Assembly: GCA_015068175.1 (NCBI GenBank)
Contig: SVLA01000031.1
Coordinates: 1 to 16,254 of the forward strand
Length of the DNA: 16,254 nucleotides
DNA from: Oscillospiraceae bacterium
GTDB taxonomy: Bacteria > Bacillota_A > Clostridia > Oscillospirales > Oscillospiraceae
Direction of reading: 5' to 3'
Shown here: positions 7,419 to 13,226 of the stretch, piece by piece
How the letters are laid out: every line of letters starts with the position of its first letter
Numbering within the stretch: the first letter of the stretch is position 1
Made by a program: the position numbers and the translations under genes
Notes under the pieces: generated by a model
The model's input: only the letters and a program-made list of their open reading frames with translations
Told to the model about the DNA's origin: nothing
The model's database searches: none

Positions 7419-7443
7419 TTAACCTAGTATCATTGTAGGTAAA
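7419..7443. promoter_or_regulatory. Putative IscR operator, promoter-proximal copy
   Basis: ACCTA (7422-7426), nine bases, then TAGGT (7436-7440), flanked by TTA and AAA so that the arms extend. It lies at and just downstream of the expected transcription start of iscS. The same arrangement recurs 36 bp further upstream. Assignment to the Rrf2 protein encoded in this operon is an inference. Confidence 0.6.
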
Positions 7444-7471
7444 TACTACCATTACTTACCTACTTTGTCAA
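7443..7471 (-). promoter_or_regulatory. Promoter of the iscS-iscU-iscR operon
   Basis: On the minus strand a perfect -35 TTGACA (7471-7466), a 17-bp spacer and -10 TAGTAT (7448-7443) precede iscS by 44 bp. The -35 lies inside one ACCTA-N9-TAGGT palindrome, and the predicted start site lies in the other. Confidence 0.82.
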
Positions 7472-7479
7472 TAGGTAAA
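7456..7479. promoter_or_regulatory. Putative IscR operator covering the -35 element
   Basis: ACCTA (7458-7462), nine bases, then TAGGT (7472-7476), extended by TT and AAA on the outer sides. The nine-base centre contains the -35 hexamer of the isc promoter, so a bound regulator would block RNA polymerase. Confidence 0.6.
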
Positions 7480-7493
7480 TAGCGTGTGGAACA

Positions 7494-7513
7494 GGGAGGG
7501 TCAAGACCCTCCC
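7494..7513 (-). terminator. GC-rich palindrome after msrC, possible weak terminator
   Basis: GGGAGGGTC and GACCCTCCC form a 9-bp perfect palindrome around AA, five bases after the msrC stop. No T-run follows on the minus strand, so termination may be partial and msrC transcription could read into the isc operon. Confidence 0.4.
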
Positions 7514-7518
7514 CTGCA

Positions 7519-7965
7519 TTATAGAATTGTTTCCAAAATGGCCGCGAATTGTTCCAGGCCGGTTTGGTCCGCCCGGGTGAAGCGGCCGACGGTGGGGCTG
7601 TCCATATCCAGGACGCCCCAGACAGCGCCCCGGACATGGATGGGCACCACGATCTCGGAATTGGAGGCGCTGTCGCAGGCGATATGGCCGGGGAATCGGT
7701 GAACGTCCGCCACCAATTGGGTCCGGTCCTCCGCCACGGCGGCACCGCAGACCCCCTTCCCCACCGGGATCCGGACGCAGGCCGGTTTCCCCTGGAAGGG
7801 ACCCAGCACCAGGGCGCCGTCGGTCATTTTATAGAAGCCGGCCCAGTTGATGTCCGGCAGGAACTGCCACAGCAGGGCCGAAGCATTGGCCAGGTTAGCC
7901 GTTTCATAGGGTACATCTTCCGTCAGGGCCTTCAAGGCGGAACACAACGCGGTATAGTCGGTCAT
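7519..7965 (-). CDS. msrC: Free methionine-(R)-sulfoxide reductase (GAF domain)
   Basis: This cytosolic GAF-fold enzyme (fRMsr) reduces free methionine-(R)-sulfoxide using thioredoxin-type electrons, repairing oxidative damage. The 148 residues are one GAF domain with the family motifs INWAGFY (39-45), PVGKGVCG (67-74) and DSASNSEIVVPI (98-109). The three redox cysteines are C63, C73 and C97; their spacing of 10 and 24 equals that of E. coli C84, C94 and C118. The start is the ATG at 7965, with AAAGGAG 7 bases upstream; an in-frame ATG ten codons earlier lies at the promoter -10 and is unlikely. It is a single gene with its own promoter, directly upstream of the isc operon on the same strand. 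Confidence 0.94.
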   Translation of the reverse strand: MTDYTALCSALKALTEDVPYETANLANASALLWQFLPDINWAGFYKMTDGALVLGPFQGKPACVRIPVGKGVCGAAVAEDRTQLVADVHRFPGHIACDSASNSEIVVPIHVRGAVWGVLDMDSPTVGRFTRADQTGLEQFAAILETIL

Positions 7966-7993
7966 AGGGACGCTCCTTTGGGTGTTTTTCTGC

Positions 7994-8022
7994 ATTATAC
8001 CTCAAACGGCTGCCTATTGCAA
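7994..8022 (-). promoter_or_regulatory. Promoter of msrC
   Basis: On the minus strand TTGCAA (8022-8017), a 17-bp spacer and TATAAT (7999-7994) lie 28 bp before the msrC start. Confidence 0.8.
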
Positions 8023-8052
8023 GGATTTGTATTTTTTCGGCGTTTATGCCGC

Positions 8053-8079
8053 AAAAACCGCCGCCCGGCCCGGGCGGCG
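8053..8079 (-). terminator. Terminator of the MATE exporter gene
   Basis: GCCGCCCG (8060-8067) and CGGGCGGC (8071-8078) form a very GC-rich stem. On the minus strand it is followed by GGTTTTT. It begins 15 bp after the MATE stop codon. Confidence 0.85.
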
Positions 8080-8093
8080 ATTGGCGTTTGGGA

Positions 8094-9482
8094 TCATTCG
8101 CAGAGGGGACGGATCTTTTGGCGGTAGATCCGCAGGAAGAAGAACAAGGTCGCCAGCAGACTCACCACCTCCGCAATGGGGAAGGACCACCAGACATTGT
8201 TCACGTCCCCGGTCAGGCTCAGCAGGTAGGCCGCCGGCAGCAGGGCCACCATCTGGCGGAACAGAGCCGTAATGGAAGAATACAGGCCGTTGCCCAGGGC
8301 CTGGAAGGAGGCGCTGAGGACAATGCACACCGCCGCCACGGGGAAATGGATGGCGATGATCCGCAGGGCCACGGTGCCCAGCTCCATGAAGGTATCGGTG
8401 AGATTGAACATACTCAGCAAAACCTGGGGGATCAGCTCAAAAGCGGCCAAACCCAGGAGCATAAAACCCAGAGCGCCGACCAGGGCCAGTTTCAACGTCC
8501 GGGTAATGCGCTGGGGATTCCGGGCGCCGTAATTGTAGGCCACCACGGAAATGGTGGCGTTGTTCAGGCCGAACAAGGGCATAAAGAAGAAGCTCTGGAG
8601 CTTATAATAGATGGAGAACACGCCGGCGGCGGTCTCGCCCACGCCCTCAAAGGCCAGCAGGATCTGGTTCATGGAGAAATTCATGACGGAACTGATGGAG
8701 TTCATGATCATGGAAGGTACGCCCACGGTCAGGACCGGGCGGATAATGTCTCCCCGGGGGACGATATTCTTCAGGGACAACTGCACATCCCGGTTATACT
8801 TCAGGTTGAAGATCAGCGCCAGCAGTGCGGCCACCCATTGGCCGGCCACCGTGGCGATGGCGGCGCCGGCAGCGCCCATGGCGGGGATCCCCAGCCACTC
8901 CACGCCGAAAATGAACACAGGGTCCAGGGCAATATTGATCACGGCGCCCACGCCCTGGGTGATCATGGTGTGGAAGGTGCGGCCGGTGGCCTGGAGCATC
9001 CGCTCGAACAGCACCTCAAAATAGATGCCCAGGGTGAAGGTGCAGCAGATGGAGGTATAGGCCATGCCGGCATCCAGGACCTCCCGGGAGCAATCCTGGC
9101 TGGAATAATACAGCTCCGTGCCGAAAATGCCAAAGAGCATGAAGATCACCGTGGCGCAGATGCTCAGGAAAATGCCGTTGCCGGCCACCCGGTTGGCCCG
9201 GTCCCGGTTGCCTTCACCCAGGGACTTGCTCAGCACGGAATTGATACCCACGCCGATACCCACGGCCACACCGATCTGCACATTCTGCACCGGGAAGGCC
9301 AGGCCCAGCGCCGTCACCGCGCTGGGATCGTAATGGGAAATATAAATGCTGTCCACCACATTATAAAATGCCTGGACCAGCATACTCAAAATCATGGGCA
9401 CCGCCATATTGATCAGCAATTTGCCGATGGGCATGGTACCCATTTTATTATCCCCCAGGCGGGGCGTATTCTTCTCGGACAT
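8094..9482 (-). CDS. MATE-family multidrug/metabolite exporter
   Basis: This is an integral membrane antiporter of the MATE (MatE/NorM-DinF) family, which exports cationic or aromatic compounds using a sodium or proton gradient. The 462 residues form about twelve hydrophobic segments in two repeated halves. The first begins near residue 20 with the family signature NMAVPMILSMLVQAFYNVVD (25-44, N41 and D44 conserved). The second is preceded by an extended hydrophilic link around residues 225-240. The start at 9482 has GGGAGAG upstream; a longer in-frame start twelve codons earlier lacks a site. It is a single gene with its own terminator. Substrate cannot be predicted, since close MATE paralogues differ widely. 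Confidence 0.93.
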   Translation of the reverse strand: MSEKNTPRLGDNKMGTMPIGKLLINMAVPMILSMLVQAFYNVVDSIYISHYDPSAVTALGLAFPVQNVQIGVAVGIGVGINSVLSKSLGEGNRDRANRVAGNGIFLSICATVIFMLFGIFGTELYYSSQDCSREVLDAGMAYTSICCTFTLGIYFEVLFERMLQATGRTFHTMITQGVGAVINIALDPVFIFGVEWLGIPAMGAAGAAIATVAGQWVAALLALIFNLKYNRDVQLSLKNIVPRGDIIRPVLTVGVPSMIMNSISSVMNFSMNQILLAFEGVGETAAGVFSIYYKLQSFFFMPLFGLNNATISVVAYNYGARNPQRITRTLKLALVGALGFMLLGLAAFELIPQVLLSMFNLTDTFMELGTVALRIIAIHFPVAAVCIVLSASFQALGNGLYSSITALFRQMVALLPAAYLLSLTGDVNNVWWSFPIAEVVSLLATLFFFLRIYRQKIRPLCE

Positions 9483-9516
9483 GGTATTTCTCTCCCGGAT
9501 CAAAAAATCGTATAAC

Positions 9517-9545
9517 AAAATAGCACAGTTTCACCAAAAAAGCAA
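9517..9545 (-). promoter_or_regulatory. Possible promoter of the MATE gene
   Basis: On the minus strand TTGCTT (9545-9540), 17 bp, then TATTTT (9522-9517) preceded by TG. A second reading, TTGGTG with TATACG at 17 bp, overlaps it. One of the two is probably used. Confidence 0.45.
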
Positions 9546-9552
9546 GGCAGAA

Positions 9553-9578
9553 AAAACCCCGGCTTCAGCCGGGGTTTT
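9553..9578. terminator. Terminator of the NlpC/P60 gene
   Basis: AAAACCCCGGC and GCCGGGGTTTT form an 11-bp stem with a four-base loop. On the minus strand it ends in six Ts, six bases after the stop codon of the wall hydrolase. It is symmetric enough to act on the plus strand too. Confidence 0.9.
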
Positions 9579-9584
9579 CAAATC

Positions 9585-10445
9585 TTACTCTTCGGTTCTC
9601 CAGCCGGAACCCATGGTACTCACAACGGGGTTCACCGTGGGCATGGCGGCCACGGGGGGCGCATCGGAAAGGATCACCCGGCGGGCGCACTGGTAATGCT
9701 TGGTGAAGTAGGAGTTGGACAGCTCCACGATGGTGATGCCCTTGGTCTCGCTGGCATGGATCAGCTTGCCGTTGCCCAGGTAGATGCCTACATGGGAAGC
9801 AAAGCCCCGGGGGCTGGTATTGGAGAAGATGATCAGGTCACCGGCCTGGAGATCTTCCTTGGCGATGATCACGCCGTCCTGCAGCTGGGTGCGGACGTTG
9901 CGGTTGATCCGGATGCCGGCCTCCCGGAACACATACTGGGTATAGCCGGAGCAATCAAAGCCGCGGGGGGTGGTACCGCCGGAAACGTAGCGGACACCGA
10001 TGTACTTCTTGGAATAGGCAACGATATCGCTCTTCAGCTTCAAGGCTTCCTGCATGGAGTAGGAAGGCAGGTACTTGCTGTGGGCGCTTTCGGTGTTGGA
10101 ACGGACGTAGTAATCGCCGTTTTCATCCTGGACCACCTGGTCCTTGGGGATGTAGCCCACCATATCGAAGCAATCCACTTTGTAGAAGTTCTTGCTGGTG
10201 CCCAGCACGGTGATCTTGGTGCCGTCTTCAAAACAGCCGATGACCACGGAGCTGGTGGTCTTGTAGTAGACCTGGCTCACCAAATGGCCGGCCGAATTGG
10301 AACTCAGGTTCCCTTCGGAAACGGCGGGGGCATCCGGCATGGCACTGCCGGCCAGATCGGTATAGGCAGCAGCCGGGGCCAGCAGGCACCCGACGCAGCA
10401 GGCCAGGATCACAGCAACCCTCGCCAAGCGCTTAAAATCAAACAT
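9585..10445 (-). CDS. Secreted SH3 and NlpC/P60 peptidoglycan endopeptidase
   Basis: This is an exported wall hydrolase, probably cutting within stem peptides of peptidoglycan. The 286 residues begin with a signal peptide (KR at 5-6, hydrophobic 10-24, likely cleavage after APAAA near 27). A bacterial SH3-like region (about 53-105) follows, then a linker, then an NlpC/P60 domain (about 138-255). The catalytic residues are C165 in GFDCSGYTQYVF, H218 in ASHVGIYLG and H230 in LIHAS. A short Pro/Val-rich tail ends the protein. Cysteines 16, 17 and 20 lie within the signal peptide, but no convincing lipobox is seen. GAAAGGACT lies about 6 bases before the ATG. It is a single gene with its own promoter and terminator. 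The promoter carries phased GTTAC elements resembling a WalR box. Confidence 0.93.
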   Translation of the reverse strand: MFDFKRLARVAVILACCVGCLLAPAAAYTDLAGSAMPDAPAVSEGNLSSNSAGHLVSQVYYKTTSSVVIGCFEDGTKITVLGTSKNFYKVDCFDMVGYIPKDQVVQDENGDYYVRSNTESAHSKYLPSYSMQEALKLKSDIVAYSKKYIGVRYVSGGTTPRGFDCSGYTQYVFREAGIRINRNVRTQLQDGVIIAKEDLQAGDLIIFSNTSPRGFASHVGIYLGNGKLIHASETKGITIVELSNSYFTKHYQCARRVILSDAPPVAAMPTVNPVVSTMGSGWRTEE

Positions 10446-10482
10446 AGAAAAGTCCTTTCGGATTACATTTTTGAATCAATTG

Positions 10483-10509
10483 GTTACAACAGCGTTACGA
10501 ATTGTAACA
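10483..10509 (-). promoter_or_regulatory. WalR-box-like repeats at the wall-hydrolase promoter
   Basis: On the minus strand TGTTAC (10509-10504), CGTAAC (10499-10494) and TGTAAC (10488-10483) occur about one helical turn apart. The last two are separated by 5 bp. The Bacillus WalR consensus is TGTWAH-N5-TGTWAH, and this pair differs at one base. The cluster overlaps the -10 element and the expected start site. Binding by a WalR homologue is inferred. Confidence 0.4.
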
Positions 10510-10529
10510 TATTGTTTCCAATCTGTCAA
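10501..10529 (-). promoter_or_regulatory. Promoter of the NlpC/P60 gene
   Basis: On the minus strand a perfect -35 TTGACA (10529-10524), a 17-bp spacer and -10 TACAAT (10506-10501) lie 55 bp before the start codon. The stretch 10530-10660 upstream shows nothing further that I can assign. Confidence 0.85.
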
Positions 10530-10659
10530 GCTTTTCCTGTGTTTGATTTCAAAAAATCGGACAAATTTCTCTCTTTTTTCAGATTTTTCCTCCACTTCGC
10601 CCCCGTTTCGGCCAGAAAAACGATGTTATGTCACCCCGGAGCCATGAATATCCCGGCGC

Positions 10660-10694
10660 AAAAAGGGTAACACTATTGCAATATATCTGTTACC
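10660..10694 (-). terminator. Terminator overlapping the end of the aspartokinase gene
   Basis: On the minus strand GGTAACA (10694-10688) pairs with TGTTACC (10672-10666), with an inner TATT/AATA pairing, followed by CTTTTT. The left arm is inside the coding region and the stop codon lies in the loop. Confidence 0.6.
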
Positions 10695-11407
10695 AATGTT
10701 CCCGGGCCGGGGCGGAAAGAGGACAGCACCCGGATGGGGACCCGGTAGAGCATGGCCAGTTCCACGCTGCGGTCGTGGAGGACCTGGGCCCCCTGTCGGG
10801 CCATGGTCAGCATGGTATCGTAGTCCACGGTCTCCAGCCGCACGGCATCCGGGTATTTCCGCGGATCCCGGTCATAGACCCCGTCCACATCCGTGTAGAT
10901 GCGGCATTCGTCCGCCTTCAGGAAGGCCGCCAGGGCCACGGCGGTGGTATCGGAACCGCCCCGGCCCAAGGTGGTGATGTCCTCCCGGCCGTCGATGCCC
11001 TGAAAACCGGCCACGATGACGGCTTTGCCTTCCGCCAGTTCCCGGCGGATACGGTCGTTCCCCAGGCCCAGGAGCCGGGCGTTGCCGTGTTCCCCATCGG
11101 TGCGCAGCCGGGCCTGCCAGCCGGTCAGGCTGACGGCTTCATGGCCCAGTTCCCCCACCGCCATGGCCAAAAGGGCCGCCGACATCTGTTCCCCGGCGCT
11201 CAGCAGGGCATCCAGCTCCCGGGGCGGCGGCGCAGGGGTCACGGCCAGGGCGTTTTCCAGCAGCACATCGGTGGTATCTCCCTGGGCGGAGACCACGGTC
11301 ACCACTTGGTTGCCCAACGCCAATTCCCCGGCGATCCGTCCGGCGGCTGCTTCCAGCCGGGACGGGTCCCGGAGGGATGTTCCTCCGAATTTCAATACGA
11401 TGAGCAT
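10673..11407 (-). CDS. lysC: Aspartate kinase, catalytic domain only
   Basis: Aspartate kinase phosphorylates aspartate in the first step towards lysine/diaminopimelate, threonine and methionine. The protein has only 244 residues, against about 400-460 for the usual enzyme. The catalytic domain looks complete: KFGGTS (6-11), ELDALLSAGEQ (64-74), the GFQG loop (134-137), TLGRGGSDTTA (146-156), YTDVDGVYDRDPR (171-183) and VLHDRSVELA (209-218). The protein ends at PGTLVT, exactly where the two ACT regulatory domains normally begin. No ACT remnant is seen downstream in any frame. It should therefore be insensitive to direct feedback, unless controlled in trans. The start at 11407 has GGAGGTG 6 bases upstream. 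No lysine riboswitch is visible. A terminator separates it from pheB upstream, and its own promoter is unclear. Confidence 0.9.
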   Translation of the reverse strand: MLIVLKFGGTSLRDPSRLEAAAGRIAGELALGNQVVTVVSAQGDTTDVLLENALAVTPAPPPRELDALLSAGEQMSAALLAMAVGELGHEAVSLTGWQARLRTDGEHGNARLLGLGNDRIRRELAEGKAVIVAGFQGIDGREDITTLGRGGSDTTAVALAAFLKADECRIYTDVDGVYDRDPRKYPDAVRLETVDYDTMLTMARQGAQVLHDRSVELAMLYRVPIRVLSSFRPGPGTLVTDILQ

Positions 11408-11466
11408 ATGATTCACCTCCATGGCATACTACGGCAGACGGTGACAAAATGTGCCCCGGGACGCAA

Positions 11467-11498
11467 AAAACCGCCCCGCCAAACGACGGAGCGGTTTT
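11467..11498 (-). terminator. Terminator of pheB
   Basis: AAAACCGC (11467-11474) and GCGGTTTT (11491-11498) pair, extended by CCG/CGG after one mismatch. On the minus strand the stem runs into TTTTTT. It separates pheB from the aspartokinase gene. Confidence 0.85.
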
Positions 11499-11509
11499 GA
11501 AATTCAAAA

Positions 11510-11950
11510 TCAGCCACCCAGGACCTCAGCCTTGAGGACGCCGGGGGTGGAAGCCATCATGTGGATCAGCTCATCCAGGGTCACCCGCAGGTCGGAGACC
11601 TCCGCGGTGATGGTAACCAGGGCACAACCGTTGCTGGGGACCACGGAATTGATGGTAAGGATATTCACTTCCTGATCCGCCAGTGAGATCAGCATGGCGG
11701 ACAGAACGCCGGGCTCGTCCTGAAGACGGAACTGCAACGTAATGACCCGGCCCATGGCGGACTTGTCGAAGGGCATGACCGCATCACGGTACTTATAAAA
11801 AGCGCTGCGGCTGATACCCATCATCTGGGTGGCCGTATTGACGGTGCGGGCTTCTCCGGTGGAAAGCATACGTTTGACTTCTGCGACCTTCACAAAAATC
11901 TCAGGCAGAGCAGAAGCTTCTACAATATAATACTTCGGTTTCTTTGCCAT
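11510..11950 (-). CDS. pheB: ACT-domain protein of the PheB/UPF0735 family
   Basis: This 146-residue protein matches B. subtilis PheB in length and layout. An N-terminal part (about 1-65) contains the family hallmark ISRSAFYKYRDAVMPF (46-61), which looks like a helix-turn-helix. A C-terminal ACT domain follows (about 70-143; VITLQFRLQDEPGVLS, then NILTINSVVPSNG). ACT domains bind amino acids; in this family the gene usually sits near homoserine dehydrogenase or pheA, and the molecular role is not settled. The start at 11950 has GGAGG 5 bases upstream; a start six codons earlier is possible but lacks a site. Its neighbour is an aspartokinase without ACT domains. It is transcribed divergently from the ytvI-like gene. 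Confidence 0.92.
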   Translation of the reverse strand: MAKKPKYYIVEASALPEIFVKVAEVKRMLSTGEARTVNTATQMMGISRSAFYKYRDAVMPFDKSAMGRVITLQFRLQDEPGVLSAMLISLADQEVNILTINSVVPSNGCALVTITAEVSDLRVTLDELIHMMASTPGVLKAEVLGG

Positions 11951-12006
11951 GATGACCTCCAAAAGCACAGAGATCCACTATAGGGATCCCTTGGTGATGT
12001 AAAACC

Positions 12007-12034
12007 ATTGTAGCACAGATTTTTGAAAAATCAA
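12007..12034 (-). promoter_or_regulatory. Promoter of pheB
   Basis: On the minus strand TTGATT (12034-12029), a 16-bp spacer and TACAAT (12012-12007) with an upstream TG. A short dyad, GATTTTT/AAAAATC, covers the -35 and spacer and could be incidental. Confidence 0.65.
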
Positions 12035-12072
12035 GCAGTAATAGCACCATTTTTTGTGAAAGGATACCAATT

Positions 12073-13119
12073 ATGTCTTCTTTTTTTCAATCCAAAGTTC
12101 TGCCTGCCGTTCTTTTGGGGGTCATTGCCTGGTTGGCGCTGCGATTTCTGCTGCCCCTTTGCCTGCCGCTCCTCCTGGGGATGGGGCTGGCCCTGGCGGC
12201 AGAACCGCTGGTATCAGTCTGTTCCCGGCGGCTGAAACTGCCCCGGTCCGCCGCCACCGGCATCGGTGTCACCGTGACGGTGCTGTTCCTGACGGCGGTG
12301 CCGGTGAGCATCGGCGCCCTGGTGATGGACCGGCTCCGGAGTCTGGTGGCCCGGCTGCCGGATCTGGGGGCGGCGGCCGGCGCCGGATTGCAGGCTCTGG
12401 AGGATTGGATGCTGGAGTTGGCGGCCCAGGCGCCGGAGAGCCTGCAGCCCCTGGCGCGGCAAGGGGTGGATCAGCTTTTTGCCAGCGGGGACCGGATCCC
12501 GGAAAAACTGACGGATCTGGCCGGGTCCCTGGCCTCCGGCATTGTGATGAAGATCCCGGACGGGGCGCTGAATATCGGCACTTTTTTGCTGGCGGCCTTC
12601 ATGTTTTCCGCCCGGCTGCCGAAGATCCGCCATTGGCTCAGCCGCAGTCACAGCGAAGCCTGGGACAAGGCCAAAGGGCTGTGGCGCCGGCTGCGGCGGT
12701 CCGTCGGCGGGTGGCTGGGGGCCCAGGCGAAGCTGATCGCCGTAACGTTTGGGGTGCTGGCCCCGGGATTTCTGCTTCTGCGGATCGAAAACGCCCTGCT
12801 GTGGGCGGCGCTGATTGCCCTGGCCGATGCCCTGCCGGTGCTGGGCACCGGGGTGATCCTGGTGCCCTGGAGCATCGTCTGCTTTATTCAGGGACAGAAT
12901 GTCCGGGCGGTGGGCCTGCTGGGGGTGTGCGCCGTGGCGGTGCTGCTGCGGTCGATCCTGGAGCCGAAACTGGTGGGCAAACAGTTGGGGTTGGATCCGC
13001 TGGTGACCCTGGGGGCCATTTATCTGGGGTATCGGCTGTGGGGATTGCCGGGCATGCTGGCGGCGCCGCTGCTGGCGGTGACGGTCAAACAGTTGGCCGC
13101 CGGCCGGGATCCGGCATAA
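12073..13119 (+). CDS. ytvI: YtvI-like membrane protein of the AI-2E transporter family
   Basis: This 348-residue membrane protein belongs to the AI-2E/PerM/YtvI family. It has hydrophobic segments near residues 9-28, 30-45, 62-84, 165-181, 218-236, 241-263, 262-273 and 277-293, and a long terminal one near 308-336. The large loop at about 85-160 is typical. Conserved stretches are ADALPVLGTGVILVPW (251-266) and LEPKLVGKQLGLDPL (296-310). In Clostridia and Bacillus such proteins are annotated as sporulation protein YtvI. The family also contains exporters and Na+/H+ antiporters, so transport function is uncertain. AAAGG lies about 10 bases before the ATG. It diverges from pheB. No convincing promoter is seen on this strand, which would be compatible with a sporulation sigma factor. 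Confidence 0.82.
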   Translation: MSSFFQSKVLPAVLLGVIAWLALRFLLPLCLPLLLGMGLALAAEPLVSVCSRRLKLPRSAATGIGVTVTVLFLTAVPVSIGALVMDRLRSLVARLPDLGAAAGAGLQALEDWMLELAAQAPESLQPLARQGVDQLFASGDRIPEKLTDLAGSLASGIVMKIPDGALNIGTFLLAAFMFSARLPKIRHWLSRSHSEAWDKAKGLWRRLRRSVGGWLGAQAKLIAVTFGVLAPGFLLLRIENALLWAALIALADALPVLGTGVILVPWSIVCFIQGQNVRAVGLLGVCAVAVLLRSILEPKLVGKQLGLDPLVTLGAIYLGYRLWGLPGMLAAPLLAVTVKQLAAGRDPA

Positions 13120-13164
13120 AGCCGGGAGAAAATCGAAATCGGGGACATTTTTTCATTATTCCTA

Positions 13165-13193
13165 TTGTGCATTCCGTTATATTTTGCTATAAT
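13165..13193 (+). promoter_or_regulatory. Promoter of recJ-rel
   Basis: TTGTGC (13165-13170), a 17-bp spacer and TATAAT (13188-13193) with an upstream TG (extended -10), 33 bp before the recJ start. It lies after the ytvI stop, so recJ and rel form a separate unit. Confidence 0.8.
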
Positions 13194-13226
13194 ATTGAGA
13201 AAAAGTTATAATGGATGTGTATTGTC

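Noticed and set aside
5284..7422. A 712-codon plus-strand open frame opposite iscR-iscU-iscS
   Set aside because: All three minus-strand genes have intact catalytic motifs and ribosome sites. The antisense frame crosses the intergenic hairpin and has no recognisable domain.
8046..9515. A 489-codon plus-strand open frame opposite the MATE gene
   Set aside because: The minus strand encodes a standard MATE transporter with hydrophobic segments and a terminator. The plus frame is a shadow and begins inside that terminator region.
10483..10694. Similarity of GTTAC elements at the wall-hydrolase promoter and GGTAACA/TGTTACC near the end of the aspartokinase gene, as one shared operator family
   Set aside because: The second pair forms a stem followed by CTTTTT on the minus strand and is better explained as a terminator.
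11408..11466. A lysine riboswitch or leader regulating the aspartokinase gene
   Set aside because: Only about 60 bases separate the start codon from the pheB terminator, which is far too short for a lysine riboswitch, and no conserved core is seen.
13110..13126. A small hairpin (CCGGC-ataaa-GCCGG) at the ytvI stop codon, considered as a terminator
   Set aside because: The stem is only 5 bp and there is no adjacent T-run; the nearest T-run is about 20 bases later.
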